A stretch of DNA of 64,000 bases. It comes from JAPYTK01 sp964401935. GTDB taxonomy: Bacteria > Myxococcota_A > Polyangia > Polyangiales > Polyangiaceae. Made by a program: the position numbers and the translations under genes. The stretch is from positions 1 through 64,000 of the forward strand of contig CAYOAL010000026.1 in NCBI GenBank assembly GCA_964401935.1, given 5' to 3'. The notes under the pieces are model-generated. The model was given only the letters and a program-made list of their open reading frames with translations. It was not told the DNA's origin and did no database searches. This document shows, piece after piece, positions 26,179 to 34,324 of this stretch; positions within the stretch are counted from its first letter, which is position 1; every line of letters begins with the position of its first letter.

Positions 26179-27498
26179 TCATCGCTGGGCCATGTCGAGC
26201 AAGAGCTCCTTGTAGGCGACCTCGAGGCCGAAGTCGTCACCACCTCGAGGGTCGGCGGGCACCTTGTCGATCGGGGCGTACTCCGGTCGCGTCTTGCCCT
26301 TGTAGGTCTTGGTCGCGCGCTTCTGTTCGCGCGCGGCCTCCGCGGAGAGGTGCCCCTCGAGGTCGGACTCGCGCATGGGGGGAGCGCCGTCCGCGTCTTC
26401 GCCGTACGTGATCAGCACCTCGGGGGAGATCCCAGCGGCCTGGATGGCCCGGCCGAGAGGGGTGTAGTAGCGCATCGTGGTGAGGCGGAGGCCGGCTCCA
26501 CCTGGGAGCTGGAAGATGGTCTGCACCGAGCCCTTCCCGAAGGTCTGCGCTCCGACGACGCGGGCGCGCTTGTTGTCTTGCAGCGCCCCCGCCAAGAGCT
26601 CCGACGAGCTCGCCGAGTACTCGTTGACGAGGAGGATCAGCGGGAGCTTGGTGAGCGCGCCCCCAAGGTGTGCGGTCACCTCGTCGAGGATCTTTCCGCG
26701 GTGGCGCGTGGAGTAGATGGTGCCCGAGGAGAGGAACTCGTCGGCGATCCCCTCCGCCTCGTTGATGAGACCCCCAGGGTTGCTCCGCAGATCGAGCAAC
26801 ACGGCCGCGAGGGGCTCGTCGCTCTCCTTGCGGAGCTTTGCGACCTCTTCGAGGAGCTCCTTGTGGCTGCCCGCCTGAAACTGTTTGAGGCGCAGGTAGG
26901 CCACGTTGCCGACCATCCGCCGGCTCTCCACGCTCCTCACGTGGATGTGCTCTCGGATGAGGCTGAAATGGAGCGGCTCGTTCTGCCCGTCGCGGCGGAC
27001 GGTGACGACCACCTTGGTCTTGGCCGGCCCGCGCATCAGGTTGACGATCTTGTCGACGGGGAGGCCGCGGAGCGGCTTGTTGTCGACGGCGACGATCTTG
27101 TCGCCCGACTTGATCCCCGCCCGCGCCGCGGGAGAGCCGACGATCGGGGCGATCACCACCGCGTAGTCGTCCTTGAAGTCGACCTCCACCCCGATCCCCC
27201 CGAACGTGCCCTCCGTGTCCTCGTTGAAGGCCGCGTACTCCTCCGGGTTCATGTATGCGGAGTGCGGATCGAGCTCGGCGACCATGCCCTTGATCGCGCC
27301 GTCGAGCACCTTGTTGCGCTCGACGGGATCGACGTACTGGTTCTCCAGGAACACCAGCACCCGACCGAGCTGCGAGAGCGGATGGTAGGGGCTCGACTTT
27401 TCGCCGCCCGCGTAGCTGACGTGCGTGGTGAGCGCCCCGCCCGCGAACGACGCGAGCACGAGCGTGGCGGTGAGGAGCCACCGAGAAGGCCTTTGCAT
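26179..27498 (-). CDS. C-terminal-processing serine protease, S41 family (CtpA/Prc-like)
   Basis: 439 residues. Signal peptide or anchor (WLLTATLVLASFAGGAL), then the S41 N-terminal helices (LDPHSAYMNPEEY), a PDZ domain at about 95-180 (AARAGIKSGDKIVAVDNKPL) and the catalytic domain. The Ser-Lys dyad is visible: Ser in LVNEYSASSSELLAGAL near 294 and Lys in TFGKGSVQTIF near 317. The strand that precedes it is LLDLRSNPGGL. It cleaves non-polar C-termini of periplasmic proteins. A TACATT element ends 9 nt before the ATG. It is divergent from the small basic protein and S20. Confidence 0.92.
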   Translation of the reverse strand: MQRPSRWLLTATLVLASFAGGALTTHVSYAGGEKSSPYHPLSQLGRVLVFLENQYVDPVERNKVLDGAIKGMVAELDPHSAYMNPEEYAAFNEDTEGTFGGIGVEVDFKDDYAVVIAPIVGSPAARAGIKSGDKIVAVDNKPLRGLPVDKIVNLMRGPAKTKVVVTVRRDGQNEPLHFSLIREHIHVRSVESRRMVGNVAYLRLKQFQAGSHKELLEEVAKLRKESDEPLAAVLLDLRSNPGGLINEAEGIADEFLSSGTIYSTRHRGKILDEVTAHLGGALTKLPLILLVNEYSASSSELLAGALQDNKRARVVGAQTFGKGSVQTIFQLPGGAGLRLTTMRYYTPLGRAIQAAGISPEVLITYGEDADGAPPMRESDLEGHLSAEAAREQKRATKTYKGKTRPEYAPIDKVPADPRGGDDFGLEVAYKELLLDMAQR

Positions 27499-27594
27499 AG
27501 CGAGCCCAATGTAGCAGTGTCGTGGGGCGCGGGGTCGTCCGAGCGGGGAGACCTGGTGGCGGTGGGCTCTCCGGCCGCGGTCGGGGACGACGCC

Positions 27595-27622
27595 TTGACA
27601 TCACCAGCGAGGCGGCTATAGT
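27595..27622 (+). promoter_or_regulatory. Strong sigma-70 promoter for the small basic protein and rpsT
   Basis: TTGACA (27595-27600), 16-bp spacer, TATAGT (27617-27622), 11 nt to ATG 27634. The best consensus match in the window, as expected for a ribosomal protein operon. Confidence 0.75.
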
Positions 27623-27633
27623 CCGCGGCCCCA

Positions 27634-27816
27634 ATGGTTTCCAGGACAGGAAAAACGACCGCCGTTCGTGCCGCCCGAACCAAGAATCAGGGCCGCAAGC
27701 GCAAGCGACTGATGACGAAGCGCGGCACGCCGACCTTCCCGATTCAACCCGAGGGCTACGATCCGAAGGCGGCCGACGCCAAGCCGACCGCCGACCCGTC
27801 GTCCAAAAAGGACTGA
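27634..27816 (+). CDS. Small basic protein upstream of rpsT
   Basis: 60 residues with a strongly basic first half (KNQGRKRKRLMTKRG) and a Pro/Lys/Asp-rich second half. No family recognised; the basic half looks RNA-binding. It is placed directly after a consensus promoter with almost no leader, and 58 bp before rpsT, so it would be co-transcribed with S20. It may be a real conserved leader protein or just an open part of the rpsT leader; codon usage and placement favour the first. Confidence 0.55.
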   Translation: MVSRTGKTTAVRAARTKNQGRKRKRLMTKRGTPTFPIQPEGYDPKAADAKPTADPSSKKD

Positions 27817-27854
27817 GAGCTCGGAACGACTGAGAGCTCGGAACAACTGAGAGC
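27811..27854. repeat. 17-bp direct repeats in the rpsT leader
   Basis: Unit GACTGAGAGCTCGGAAC occurs twice without mismatch (27811-27827, 27828-27844), then a partial third copy. Each contains a TGA stop and the palindrome GAGCTC. It spans the stop of the small protein and the S20 ribosome-binding region. Confidence 0.8.
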
Positions 27855-27874
27855 AAGAGAGCAAGAGTAAGACC

Positions 27875-28147
27875 ATGGCCAATCACAAGTCTGCGCTCAA
27901 GCGCAACCGCCAGCGTCTGGTTATCACCACCCGTGCCAAGGCCGTGCGCTCTCGTGTCCGTGGTGCGCTCAAGGCCGCGAACGCCGCCATCGAGAGCAAG
28001 GCCGAGAACGCGGCCGAGCTGGTGCGCTTCGCGACGAGCTTGCTCGATCGGGCGGCGACGAAGAACGCGGTGCCGACCAAGCAGGCGTCTCGGCTGAAGG
28101 GCCGCCTCGCCGCCAAGCTCCACAAGAGCGCGCAGACTGCGGGCTGA
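27875..28147 (+). CDS. rpsT: 30S ribosomal protein S20
   Basis: 90 residues, the normal length. It starts MANHKSALKRNRQR, the family signature, and is rich in Lys, Arg and Ala across three helices. It binds 16S rRNA early in 30S assembly. A purine-rich stretch (GAGAGCAAGAGTAAG) precedes the ATG. Confidence 0.96.
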   Translation: MANHKSALKRNRQRLVITTRAKAVRSRVRGALKAANAAIESKAENAAELVRFATSLLDRAATKNAVPTKQASRLKGRLAAKLHKSAQTAG

Positions 28148-28278
28148 GCGTCGGCGCCGACCTACCGCCCATCCCCTCGCCGTGGGTCTGCCCGCGACGC
28201 GTTGGGGCGGCAGCCGAACCGTGGCCGTCACGGGTCACGGAGGGCGCCCACGAGGGCACCGCTGCGAGACAAAAAGAG

Positions 28279-28312
28279 AATCGGCCGAGACCCCGTGGGA
28301 TCTCGGCCGATT
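28279..28312. terminator. Hairpin terminator downstream of rpsT
   Basis: Perfect 12-bp inverted repeat AATCGGCCGAGA / TCTCGGCCGATT with a 10-nt loop that can pair further (CCC/GGG). On the plus strand it is followed by TTGCGTTT. On the minus strand the hairpin is followed by CTCTTTTTGT, a better T tract. It may act in both directions. Confidence 0.65.
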
Positions 28313-28334
28313 GCGTTTGAGGGTTGGAGATGCA

Positions 28335-28410
28335 GCGAGCCCCCCGCAGTGACTAGGCTTTCTGCACCTCCGTGCACACCATGCGCTCCCTCTGACAGGT
28401 AGGGGCTCGC
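28335..28410 (+). ncRNA. Candidate structured RNA or leader upstream of the sigma factor gene
   Basis: Ends pair perfectly over 9 bp (GCGAGCCCC at 28335-28343, GGGGCTCGC at 28402-28410). Inside is a hairpin TGCAC-CTCC-GTGCA (28363-28376). Just downstream lies the palindrome GCCGGCGCGCCGGC and an A10 tract. The 180-bp region 28313-28491 holds no gene. It is 76 nt long like a tRNA but has no T loop, so it is not one. Only base pairing supports it. Confidence 0.3.
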
Positions 28411-28491
28411 CGGCGCGCCGGCTTGCATACTTTCCGAAAAAAAAAACGCGACGGGGTCGGAGGCGCGCCCGGGTGGGGGTACGCTGCCACC

Positions 28492-29400
28492 ATGTCGACG
28501 TCCTTCGGGGCGCTCTTTTCGAGAGCTTGGGGGCTCGAGGGGGCGGGGACCGCCTTGGACGAGGCGCTCCGCGGGGCCTACGAGCACGCGGTGAGGGCCT
28601 TCCCAGCCGTGCGATGCGCGCCCGAGCGCTTCGTGGCACACCTCGCCCGTCACCTGGCCGAGGACACGGGGCGCGATCTCGCCGCGGTGCCGCAGGCCCT
28701 GGCCGGGCTCCGGACCGACGAGCTCTACCTCGCGGTGGCCGCCGCGGCTGGCGACCACGCGGCGGTGGCGGAGCTCGAGCGCGCCTACTTCGCCCCCACC
28801 GCCGCCGCCGTCGAGCGGCTGCGCGTGGACACGATCGCCACCGACGACGTGCTGCAAGAGCTGCGAACCGCCATGCTGGTCGAGACGTCGGCGCGGGAGC
28901 CGGAGCTCTTGCGCTACTCGGGGCGGGGAAACCTCGCCGGTTGGCTCCGCGTCGTGGCCACCCGTGCCGCGCTTCGGTCGAAGCGCTCGCGCCACGCGCG
29001 GCCGGTGGAGCCCGACGCGTCGGTGCTCGACGAGGTGGTGCGACAGGGGGACGATCCGGAGCTCGCGCCGATCCGTGAGCGCTACGGGCGCGAGCTCGAG
29101 GAGGCGCTCGCGTGGTCGTTCGGCCAGCTCGCGGCGGATCAACGCGTGCTCCTGCGCATGTATGTGGTCGACGGCCTCACCCTCGCCGAGCTCGGCGCGG
29201 TGCACGGGGTCGACGCCTCGACGGTGTCGCGTTGGCTCCAGTCGATCCGCAGCGCGCTCGGCGAGAACGCGAAGAGCCGGCTCATCGAACGCCTGGCGTT
29301 GCGGCCGTCCGAGTGCGAGAGCCTGGTGGGAATCCTGCGCGGGAACCTGCACCTCAGCGTGGCCCGCTTGCTCCGGAACGAGCCGCAGCATGACGACTGA
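28492..29400 (+). CDS. Sigma-70-family factor of the Myxococcales-restricted group
   Basis: 302 residues from ATG 28492. The N-terminal half is unlike housekeeping sigma. Region-2-like sequence is seen at about 135-165 (RYSGRGNLAGWLRVVATRAA) and a clear region 4 helix-turn-helix at about 217-262 (LAADQRVLLRMYVVDGLTLA, then ASTVSRWLQSIRSAL). I recognise the arrangement as the TIGR03001-type ECF-like family that is expanded in Myxococcales. The gene overlaps the next one by 11 bp. The next product begins with an anti-sigma-type zinc finger, so the pair probably works as sigma factor and regulator. Confidence 0.85.
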   Translation: MSTSFGALFSRAWGLEGAGTALDEALRGAYEHAVRAFPAVRCAPERFVAHLARHLAEDTGRDLAAVPQALAGLRTDELYLAVAAAAGDHAAVAELERAYFAPTAAAVERLRVDTIATDDVLQELRTAMLVETSAREPELLRYSGRGNLAGWLRVVATRAALRSKRSRHARPVEPDASVLDEVVRQGDDPELAPIRERYGRELEEALAWSFGQLAADQRVLLRMYVVDGLTLAELGAVHGVDASTVSRWLQSIRSALGENAKSRLIERLALRPSECESLVGILRGNLHLSVARLLRNEPQHDD

Positions 29401-32400
29401 TGGCTGCCTCGACGAGGCCACCGCCCTCGCGCTCGCTGGCTCGCATGGCTCGGGTGGAGCGCGGCGCGCGGAAGCGATGGCGCACCTCGATCGTTGCGAC
29501 GCGTGTCGCGAGCTCGTGGCGGCGCTCGCTCGCTTGGGCGCCGTCGAGCGCCTCGAGCAGGAGGTTGGCGACGAGGCCACCGCCAACCTCCTCGGCGACC
29601 GTTATCAAGCGCTGACCTGGTTGTCGACGAGCGGTCCCTTCGCGACGCTGCTCGCACAGGATCTCGCCGAGGGTCGCGAGGTGGTGGTCTACCTGCTCCC
29701 CTCGGGGGTCGTCGCCGACCCCAACGCAGCGCGTCGCGTGGCGGAAGCGGCGACGCGGGCGCGAGGGCTCGTGCACCCCGGAATCGTCCCCATGCTCGAG
29801 CTGTTGCCAACCGATGACGCTTGGCTGTGGGTGACGGCGTCGACACGCGGGACACCGCTGTCGCTGTGGCCGATGGAGGAGCGCACGCTGCTCTCGTGGA
29901 TGCTGCGCGTGGCCGAGCCCCTCGCGCACGCGCACGGCGAGGGCGTCGTCCATGGGGCGCTCGAGCCGACGTCGGTGCTGGTAGACCCCGGGGGGCACGT
30001 GATGCTGAGCGGCTTCGGCATCGCGCGGGCGCTCGACGGCGTCGCCACCTCTCCTCGCGATGACGTGGCGGCGGTCGCGCGGCTGTTCGAGGCGGCGCTC
30101 GCCGGGGTAGGGCCGAACGCGGGCTCGGCGCTTCGTGGGCTGTTCGCCCGCGCGCGCGACGACGACCACCCCGACGTCGTCACCGACGGGGCTATGCTCG
30201 TGGCAGCGTTGAGACGGCAGCTGGGGGCCGAGCGTTCGTTCCCGGGCTTGTCGCTCGAGCGGTGGGACGCCACCGGTGAGGTCGTGGGCGGCCGCTTCCA
30301 TCTCGACGAACGCGCGGGGCACGGGGGGATGGGCACCGTCTATCGCGCCACCGATCGGTCGACGGGGCGCGCGGTGGCGGTGAAGCTCGTCCAGGTTCAG
30401 CCGGAGCGGCTCCATCGCGAGGTGACCGCGCTCGAGGAGCTCTCCCACCCGGCGGTGGTGCGCTACATCGCACACGGCCGTCACAAGCGCGCGAGCTTCA
30501 TCGCGATGGAGTGGCTCGAGGGAGAGACGCTCGCCGCGCGTCTCGAGCGCGGCCCCTTCGAGCCAGCGGACGCGGTGGCGCTGGTGCGCACGGTGGCCGA
30601 AGCGATGGGCGAGGCGCATCGCCGAGGCCTGGTGCACCGTGATCTGAAGCCGCACAACATCATGCTCAGCGGCGGGCCGAAGACGGCGCGGGTGTTCGAC
30701 TTCGGCCTGAGCCGGCGCTCGGACGGTTTTCGGCCAGACGACAGCCAGATCACCCAGGTGGGGGCGGTGGTGGGCACGGTGGGCTTCATGTCGCCCGAGC
30801 AGGCGCGTGGCGACGCGGACCTCGACGCGCGCTCGGACGTGTTCAGCCTGGGCTGCGTGCTCTTCGAGTGCCTCACCGGAGTGCGCGCGTTTCGCGGGGA
30901 GGATCCGCTGGCGGTCCTCGTGATGACCGTGATCGCTCCATCGCCGCGCCTCTCGGAGCACTGGCCCGAGGCGCCAGACGCGCTCGTGACGCTGATCGAT
31001 CGCATGCTCGACAAGGATCGCGAGGCGCGCCCGCGCGACGGCGTCGAAGTGGCGCGGGCCCTCGAGGCGGTGGCTGCCACCACCGACACCATGATGCTCA
31101 CCACGGTGGCTCACCGCATCACCCGCGAGGAGCGCGCCGCCCTCACCGTGCTGTTGGCGCGCCCGACGCCGAGCGCAGCGGCTCGGGTGCGGGAGCTCGC
31201 GGAGCGGGTGGCGGTGGACTGCGGCGCCAACCTCGACGTGCTCCTGGGAGGTGCGCTCCTCTTGTACTGGAGCGTGGAGACCCTCGCGGAGGAACACCTC
31301 GGGCGCGTCGCGCGGGCGGCGCTCGCCCTCGCGCGCAGCTTCCCTGGGCTCACGTTGACGCTCGCGACGGGCGACGCCGAGGCCAGGGTGGGAGGCGTGG
31401 TCGGGGAGGTGGTAGAGCGGGCGATCGCGCTGTCGGTGCGCGACGCGCGGCGAGGGATCCCCATCGATGACACGACCGCGGCGCTGATGCGCGCTCGATT
31501 CGAGCTCGCGGAGGAGGGCAACGCGTGGTGGCTCCGCGGTGAGGCGCCGGTCCTCGAGCGAGCGAAGCAGGCGGAGCTCGTGGGGCGCGGTGTCGAGCTC
31601 GAGGGGATCGTCGGCTTCGTGGCAGGGGGCGTGAGCGAGCGGCGGCCGCGGGTGGTCGTCCTGCGCGGGCCGGCAGGGATCGGGAAGTCGCGCCTCGCCT
31701 TCGAGGCGGTGGAGAGGTTGCGTCGCCGCTTCTCCGACGCGGTCTTCTGGTATGGCTCCTGCGAGGCGGCACGCCGCGGCTCGGCTTACGGGCTCGTGGC
31801 GGATCTCATCCGCAACGCGGCGGGGATCCGCGCCGGGGAGGCCACCCACCGTCGTCGTGCCAAGCTGCGGACGTTGGTCGCTCGCAGCGGCGTCGCCGAC
31901 AGCGAGACGCTCATGGACGTGCTCGGCGCGCTCTTCGAGGGAGCCTCGAGCCTGACGCCGGAGGCGGCCGCGCTCCTCAGAGACAACCTGCACGACGGGT
32001 GGTGCGCGCTCGCGGCAGCCTTCGCGCGGCGCGGACCGATGGTGTGGTGGCTCGAGGACGTGCACTGGTGCGACGTGGGTTCGGCGAGCTTGGTCGACGC
32101 GAGCCTCCGCCTCGCCGGGGCTGCGCTCTCGGTGGTGGCGACCGCGCGCGACGACGCCCGCGAGCCTTTCCGGACGCTGTGGGGAGCGCGCGAGCTCGAG
32201 CAGGTGACGCTCGCCCCACTGTCGAACGCCGAGAGTCGGGAGCTGGTCGAGAGGCGGCTCGGCGAGGCCGCGACCGAGGAGCGCGTGGGTCGGGTGGTCG
32301 CCCTCGGTGAGGGCAACCCCTTTTATCTCGAGGAGCTCGCGGAGGCCGAAGCCGAGGGGCAGAGCGCCGTGCCTGGGGGCGCGCTGGCGCTGGTCCGCAG

Positions 32401-34066
32401 TCGCCTCGAGGCGCTCGAGCCGGAGGCGCGCCGCATCTTGCGGGCCGCGAGCGTCTTCGGCCGCACCGCGTGGGTGGGCGGGATCCGGGCGGTGCTCGGC
32501 GGGGGCAAGGGGGTGGACGTAGACGGCTGGGTAGAGGCCCTCCTCAAACGCGGTGTCCTCTTGGCACATCACACGAGCGCGATCGAGCTCGAGCGTGAGG
32601 TGCACTTTCGGCACGGTCTGGTGCGTGACGCTGCGTATGCGATGTTCACGCCTCGGGATCGTTCTCTCGGTCATCGTCTCGCCGGCCGCTGGTTGGAGAA
32701 CAATGGCGTTCGCGACGCGGTGCTCCTCGCCCAGCACCACGAGCTCGGCGAGCAGCGCAAGAAGGCGGGGCGTTTTTGGAGCGAGGCGGCGGAGGCCGCG
32801 CTCGCGGGGAGCGACGTGGACGCGACGGTGGCGCACGCGGAGCGGGCGCTCGCGCTCGGTGTGGATGGTCACGGCCGGGGGGTGCTCTTGCGGTTGGTGG
32901 CGGAGGCGGAGGTGTTTCGCGGGGCCTTGGCCAACGCCGAACGCGCCGCGCGCGAGGCCATGCAGCTCTTGCCCCCGGCCTCCCACGTGTGGTGCGACGC
33001 GGCGGCGCAGCGGGCGGAGGCGCTGCAGCTCTCCGGCCGCCACGAGGAGCTCACCGCGCTGGCCGCGGAGCTCGCCCGCGTCGACCCTCCCCACGCGGAG
33101 CGTGCGTCGCTCTCGCTCACGTGGGCGCGGGTGGCCCGAGAGCTCCGGCGAGCAGCGCGGCATCCGGAGGCGGACGCGCTCGCGGCGCTCGTCGACCCCC
33201 GCGAGCCCGGGTTTGCCAACGTGCGACGCCAGGCGTTCCTCGCTCGCTTCCACGCCCTGGAGGCGCAGCACGCCGGCCATCTCGGTCAACGGCTCGCCGC
33301 GCTAGAGGCGAGCGTCCGCTTCTTCTCGCAGTGCGGCGATCGCCGGTGGGCGGCGCGCGAGCGTCGCAACCTCGCCGTCGCCTCGATCGCGCTCGGTGCG
33401 CTCGAGGAGGCCGAGCGAGAGCTCGCCGCGGCCCTCACGACGTGTCGCGAGCTCCACCTCGGCGCCTTCTTCGAGGGCGTGGTGCGGCTCGCGCGGGGGC
33501 TCGTCCGTGAGCGCCAAGGCAACTTCGCCTCGGCCCAAGAAGAGCTGCGATGGGCCCTCGACGCCTGTCTCGCCGCGGGCGCCAAGGGCCTCGCCGCGGA
33601 GGCCTCCGCGTGGCTCGCGCTGGCCCACCTTCACGCCGGTGATGTGTCCGCCGCGGGAGCCGAGGGTCGCGCCGCCGCCGCCCTCGCGAGCGACGTCTCG
33701 GTGCCCGCCGCGGCGCTCCCCAGGGCTATCATGGCCCGCGTGGCCCTCACCTGCGGCGACACCGCCGAGGCCGCCCAGTGGGCCCTCGAGTCTGCCGCTC
33801 CCTTGTCGCTCGAGGGCCCATGGGTCGACAACGAGATGTTCGTCCGCTGGGTCTTCGTCGAGGCCATGCTCGCGGCGGGCAGCGACAAGCGTGCCCGCGC
33901 TGCGGCGGGCGCCGCCCGTCAACGCCTGGAGCGCGTCGCCGAGACGCTCCCCGACCGAGCGCTCCGCACCGCGTTCCTCACCCGGATCGAAGAGCACGCC
34001 GGCCTCCTCACCCGGGCCCAGGAGCTCGGCGCGCTCTCGGCGAAGGACGGCGTGGAGGAGCGCTGA
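29390..34066 (+). CDS. Zinc finger - pseudokinase - Ser/Thr kinase - cyclase-like - AAA ATPase - TPR protein
   Basis: 1558 residues. (1) Residues 32-39, HLDRCDAC, form the H-x3-C-x2-C zinc site of anti-sigma factors. (2) About 68-270 is a kinase fold that has lost all key residues: HGALEPTS (near 187) replaces HRDLKPxN, SGFG replaces DFG, and the VAIK lysine is missing. (3) About 300-570 is an intact kinase: AGHGGMGTVYRA, VAVK near 328, HRDLKPHN near 416, DFGLS near 437, MSPEQ. (4) About 575-735 resembles a degenerate nucleotide cyclase homology domain without metal Asps. (5) A P-loop ATPase starts at GPAGIGKSR near 760, with Walker B-like WWLEDVHW. (6) The last 500 residues are helical TPR-type repeats. 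No membrane segment. Translation is probably coupled to the sigma factor. Confidence 0.88.
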   Translation: MTTDGCLDEATALALAGSHGSGGARRAEAMAHLDRCDACRELVAALARLGAVERLEQEVGDEATANLLGDRYQALTWLSTSGPFATLLAQDLAEGREVVVYLLPSGVVADPNAARRVAEAATRARGLVHPGIVPMLELLPTDDAWLWVTASTRGTPLSLWPMEERTLLSWMLRVAEPLAHAHGEGVVHGALEPTSVLVDPGGHVMLSGFGIARALDGVATSPRDDVAAVARLFEAALAGVGPNAGSALRGLFARARDDDHPDVVTDGAMLVAALRRQLGAERSFPGLSLERWDATGEVVGGRFHLDERAGHGGMGTVYRATDRSTGRAVAVKLVQVQPERLHREVTALEELSHPAVVRYIAHGRHKRASFIAMEWLEGETLAARLERGPFEPADAVALVRTVAEAMGEAHRRGLVHRDLKPHNIMLSGGPKTARVFDFGLSRRSDGFRPDDSQITQVGAVVGTVGFMSPEQARGDADLDARSDVFSLGCVLFECLTGVRAFRGEDPLAVLVMTVIAPSPRLSEHWPEAPDALVTLIDRMLDKDREARPRDGVEVARALEAVAATTDTMMLTTVAHRITREERAALTVLLARPTPSAAARVRELAERVAVDCGANLDVLLGGALLLYWSVETLAEEHLGRVARAALALARSFPGLTLTLATGDAEARVGGVVGEVVERAIALSVRDARRGIPIDDTTAALMRARFELAEEGNAWWLRGEAPVLERAKQAELVGRGVELEGIVGFVAGGVSERRPRVVVLRGPAGIGKSRLAFEAVERLRRRFSDAVFWYGSCEAARRGSAYGLVADLIRNAAGIRAGEATHRRRAKLRTLVARSGVADSETLMDVLGALFEGASSLTPEAAALLRDNLHDGWCALAAAFARRGPMVWWLEDVHWCDVGSASLVDASLRLAGAALSVVATARDDAREPFRTLWGARELEQVTLAPLSNAESRELVERRLGEAATEERVGRVVALGEGNPFYLEELAEAEAEGQSAVPGGALALVRSRLEALEPEARRILRAASVFGRTAWVGGIRAVLGGGKGVDVDGWVEALLKRGVLLAHHTSAIELEREVHFRHGLVRDAAYAMFTPRDRSLGHRLAGRWLENNGVRDAVLLAQHHELGEQRKKAGRFWSEAAEAALAGSDVDATVAHAERALALGVDGHGRGVLLRLVAEAEVFRGALANAERAAREAMQLLPPASHVWCDAAAQRAEALQLSGRHEELTALAAELARVDPPHAERASLSLTWARVARELRRAARHPEADALAALVDPREPGFANVRRQAFLARFHALEAQHAGHLGQRLAALEASVRFFSQCGDRRWAARERRNLAVASIALGALEEAERELAAALTTCRELHLGAFFEGVVRLARGLVRERQGNFASAQEELRWALDACLAAGAKGLAAEASAWLALAHLHAGDVSAAGAEGRAAAALASDVSVPAAALPRAIMARVALTCGDTAEAAQWALESAAPLSLEGPWVDNEMFVRWVFVEAMLAAGSDKRARAAAGAARQRLERVAETLPDRALRTAFLTRIEEHAGLLTRAQELGALSAKDGVEER

Positions 34067-34117
34067 CGCGCCGAGCCCGACGGGCGCGCCGCGATGACGT
34101 CGCGAGGGGGCGGCGGG

Positions 34118-34297
34118 TCACCCTTCGCGCTCGAGGTGGACGAGGGGCTGGCCGTCGTCTCCCTCGGTGATGCGAACCCTCCATGGGCGGCAGCAGATCG
34201 AGCAGTCTTCCACGTACTCCTGGTCGAGCCCTCCTCCCAGATCGATCCACACCTCGACGCTCTCGAAACAGTAGGGGCACTCTGCGTAGCCTTCCAC
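34118..34297 (-). CDS. CPXCG-motif cysteine-rich mini-protein
   Basis: 59 residues from GTG 34297. It has two zinc knuckle pairs, ECPYCFESVE near the start and DCSICCRPWRV in the second half, matching the Cys_rich_CPXG family (PF14255-like) of small bacterial proteins of unknown function. It lies antisense in the 258-bp space between the two giant kinase genes and is divergent from the second; its start lies only 27 bp from that gene's ATG. Confidence 0.82.
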   Translation of the reverse strand: MEGYAECPYCFESVEVWIDLGGGLDQEYVEDCSICCRPWRVRITEGDDGQPLVHLEREG

Positions 34298-34324
34298 GAG
34301 TGCTACTCTAGGCCCACGACTGTC

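Noticed and set aside
28335..28410. A tRNA gene, as the length is 76 nt and the ends pair
   Set aside because: No T-loop consensus, no U8, no CCA-compatible 3' end and no anticodon arm of proper size.
29354..33289. A 1311-codon open frame antisense to the zinc-finger/kinase giant
   Set aside because: It mirrors the strong third-position G+C bias of the sense gene, has a His/Arg/Glu-rich composition without any domain, and lies wholly inside a gene with many conserved motifs.
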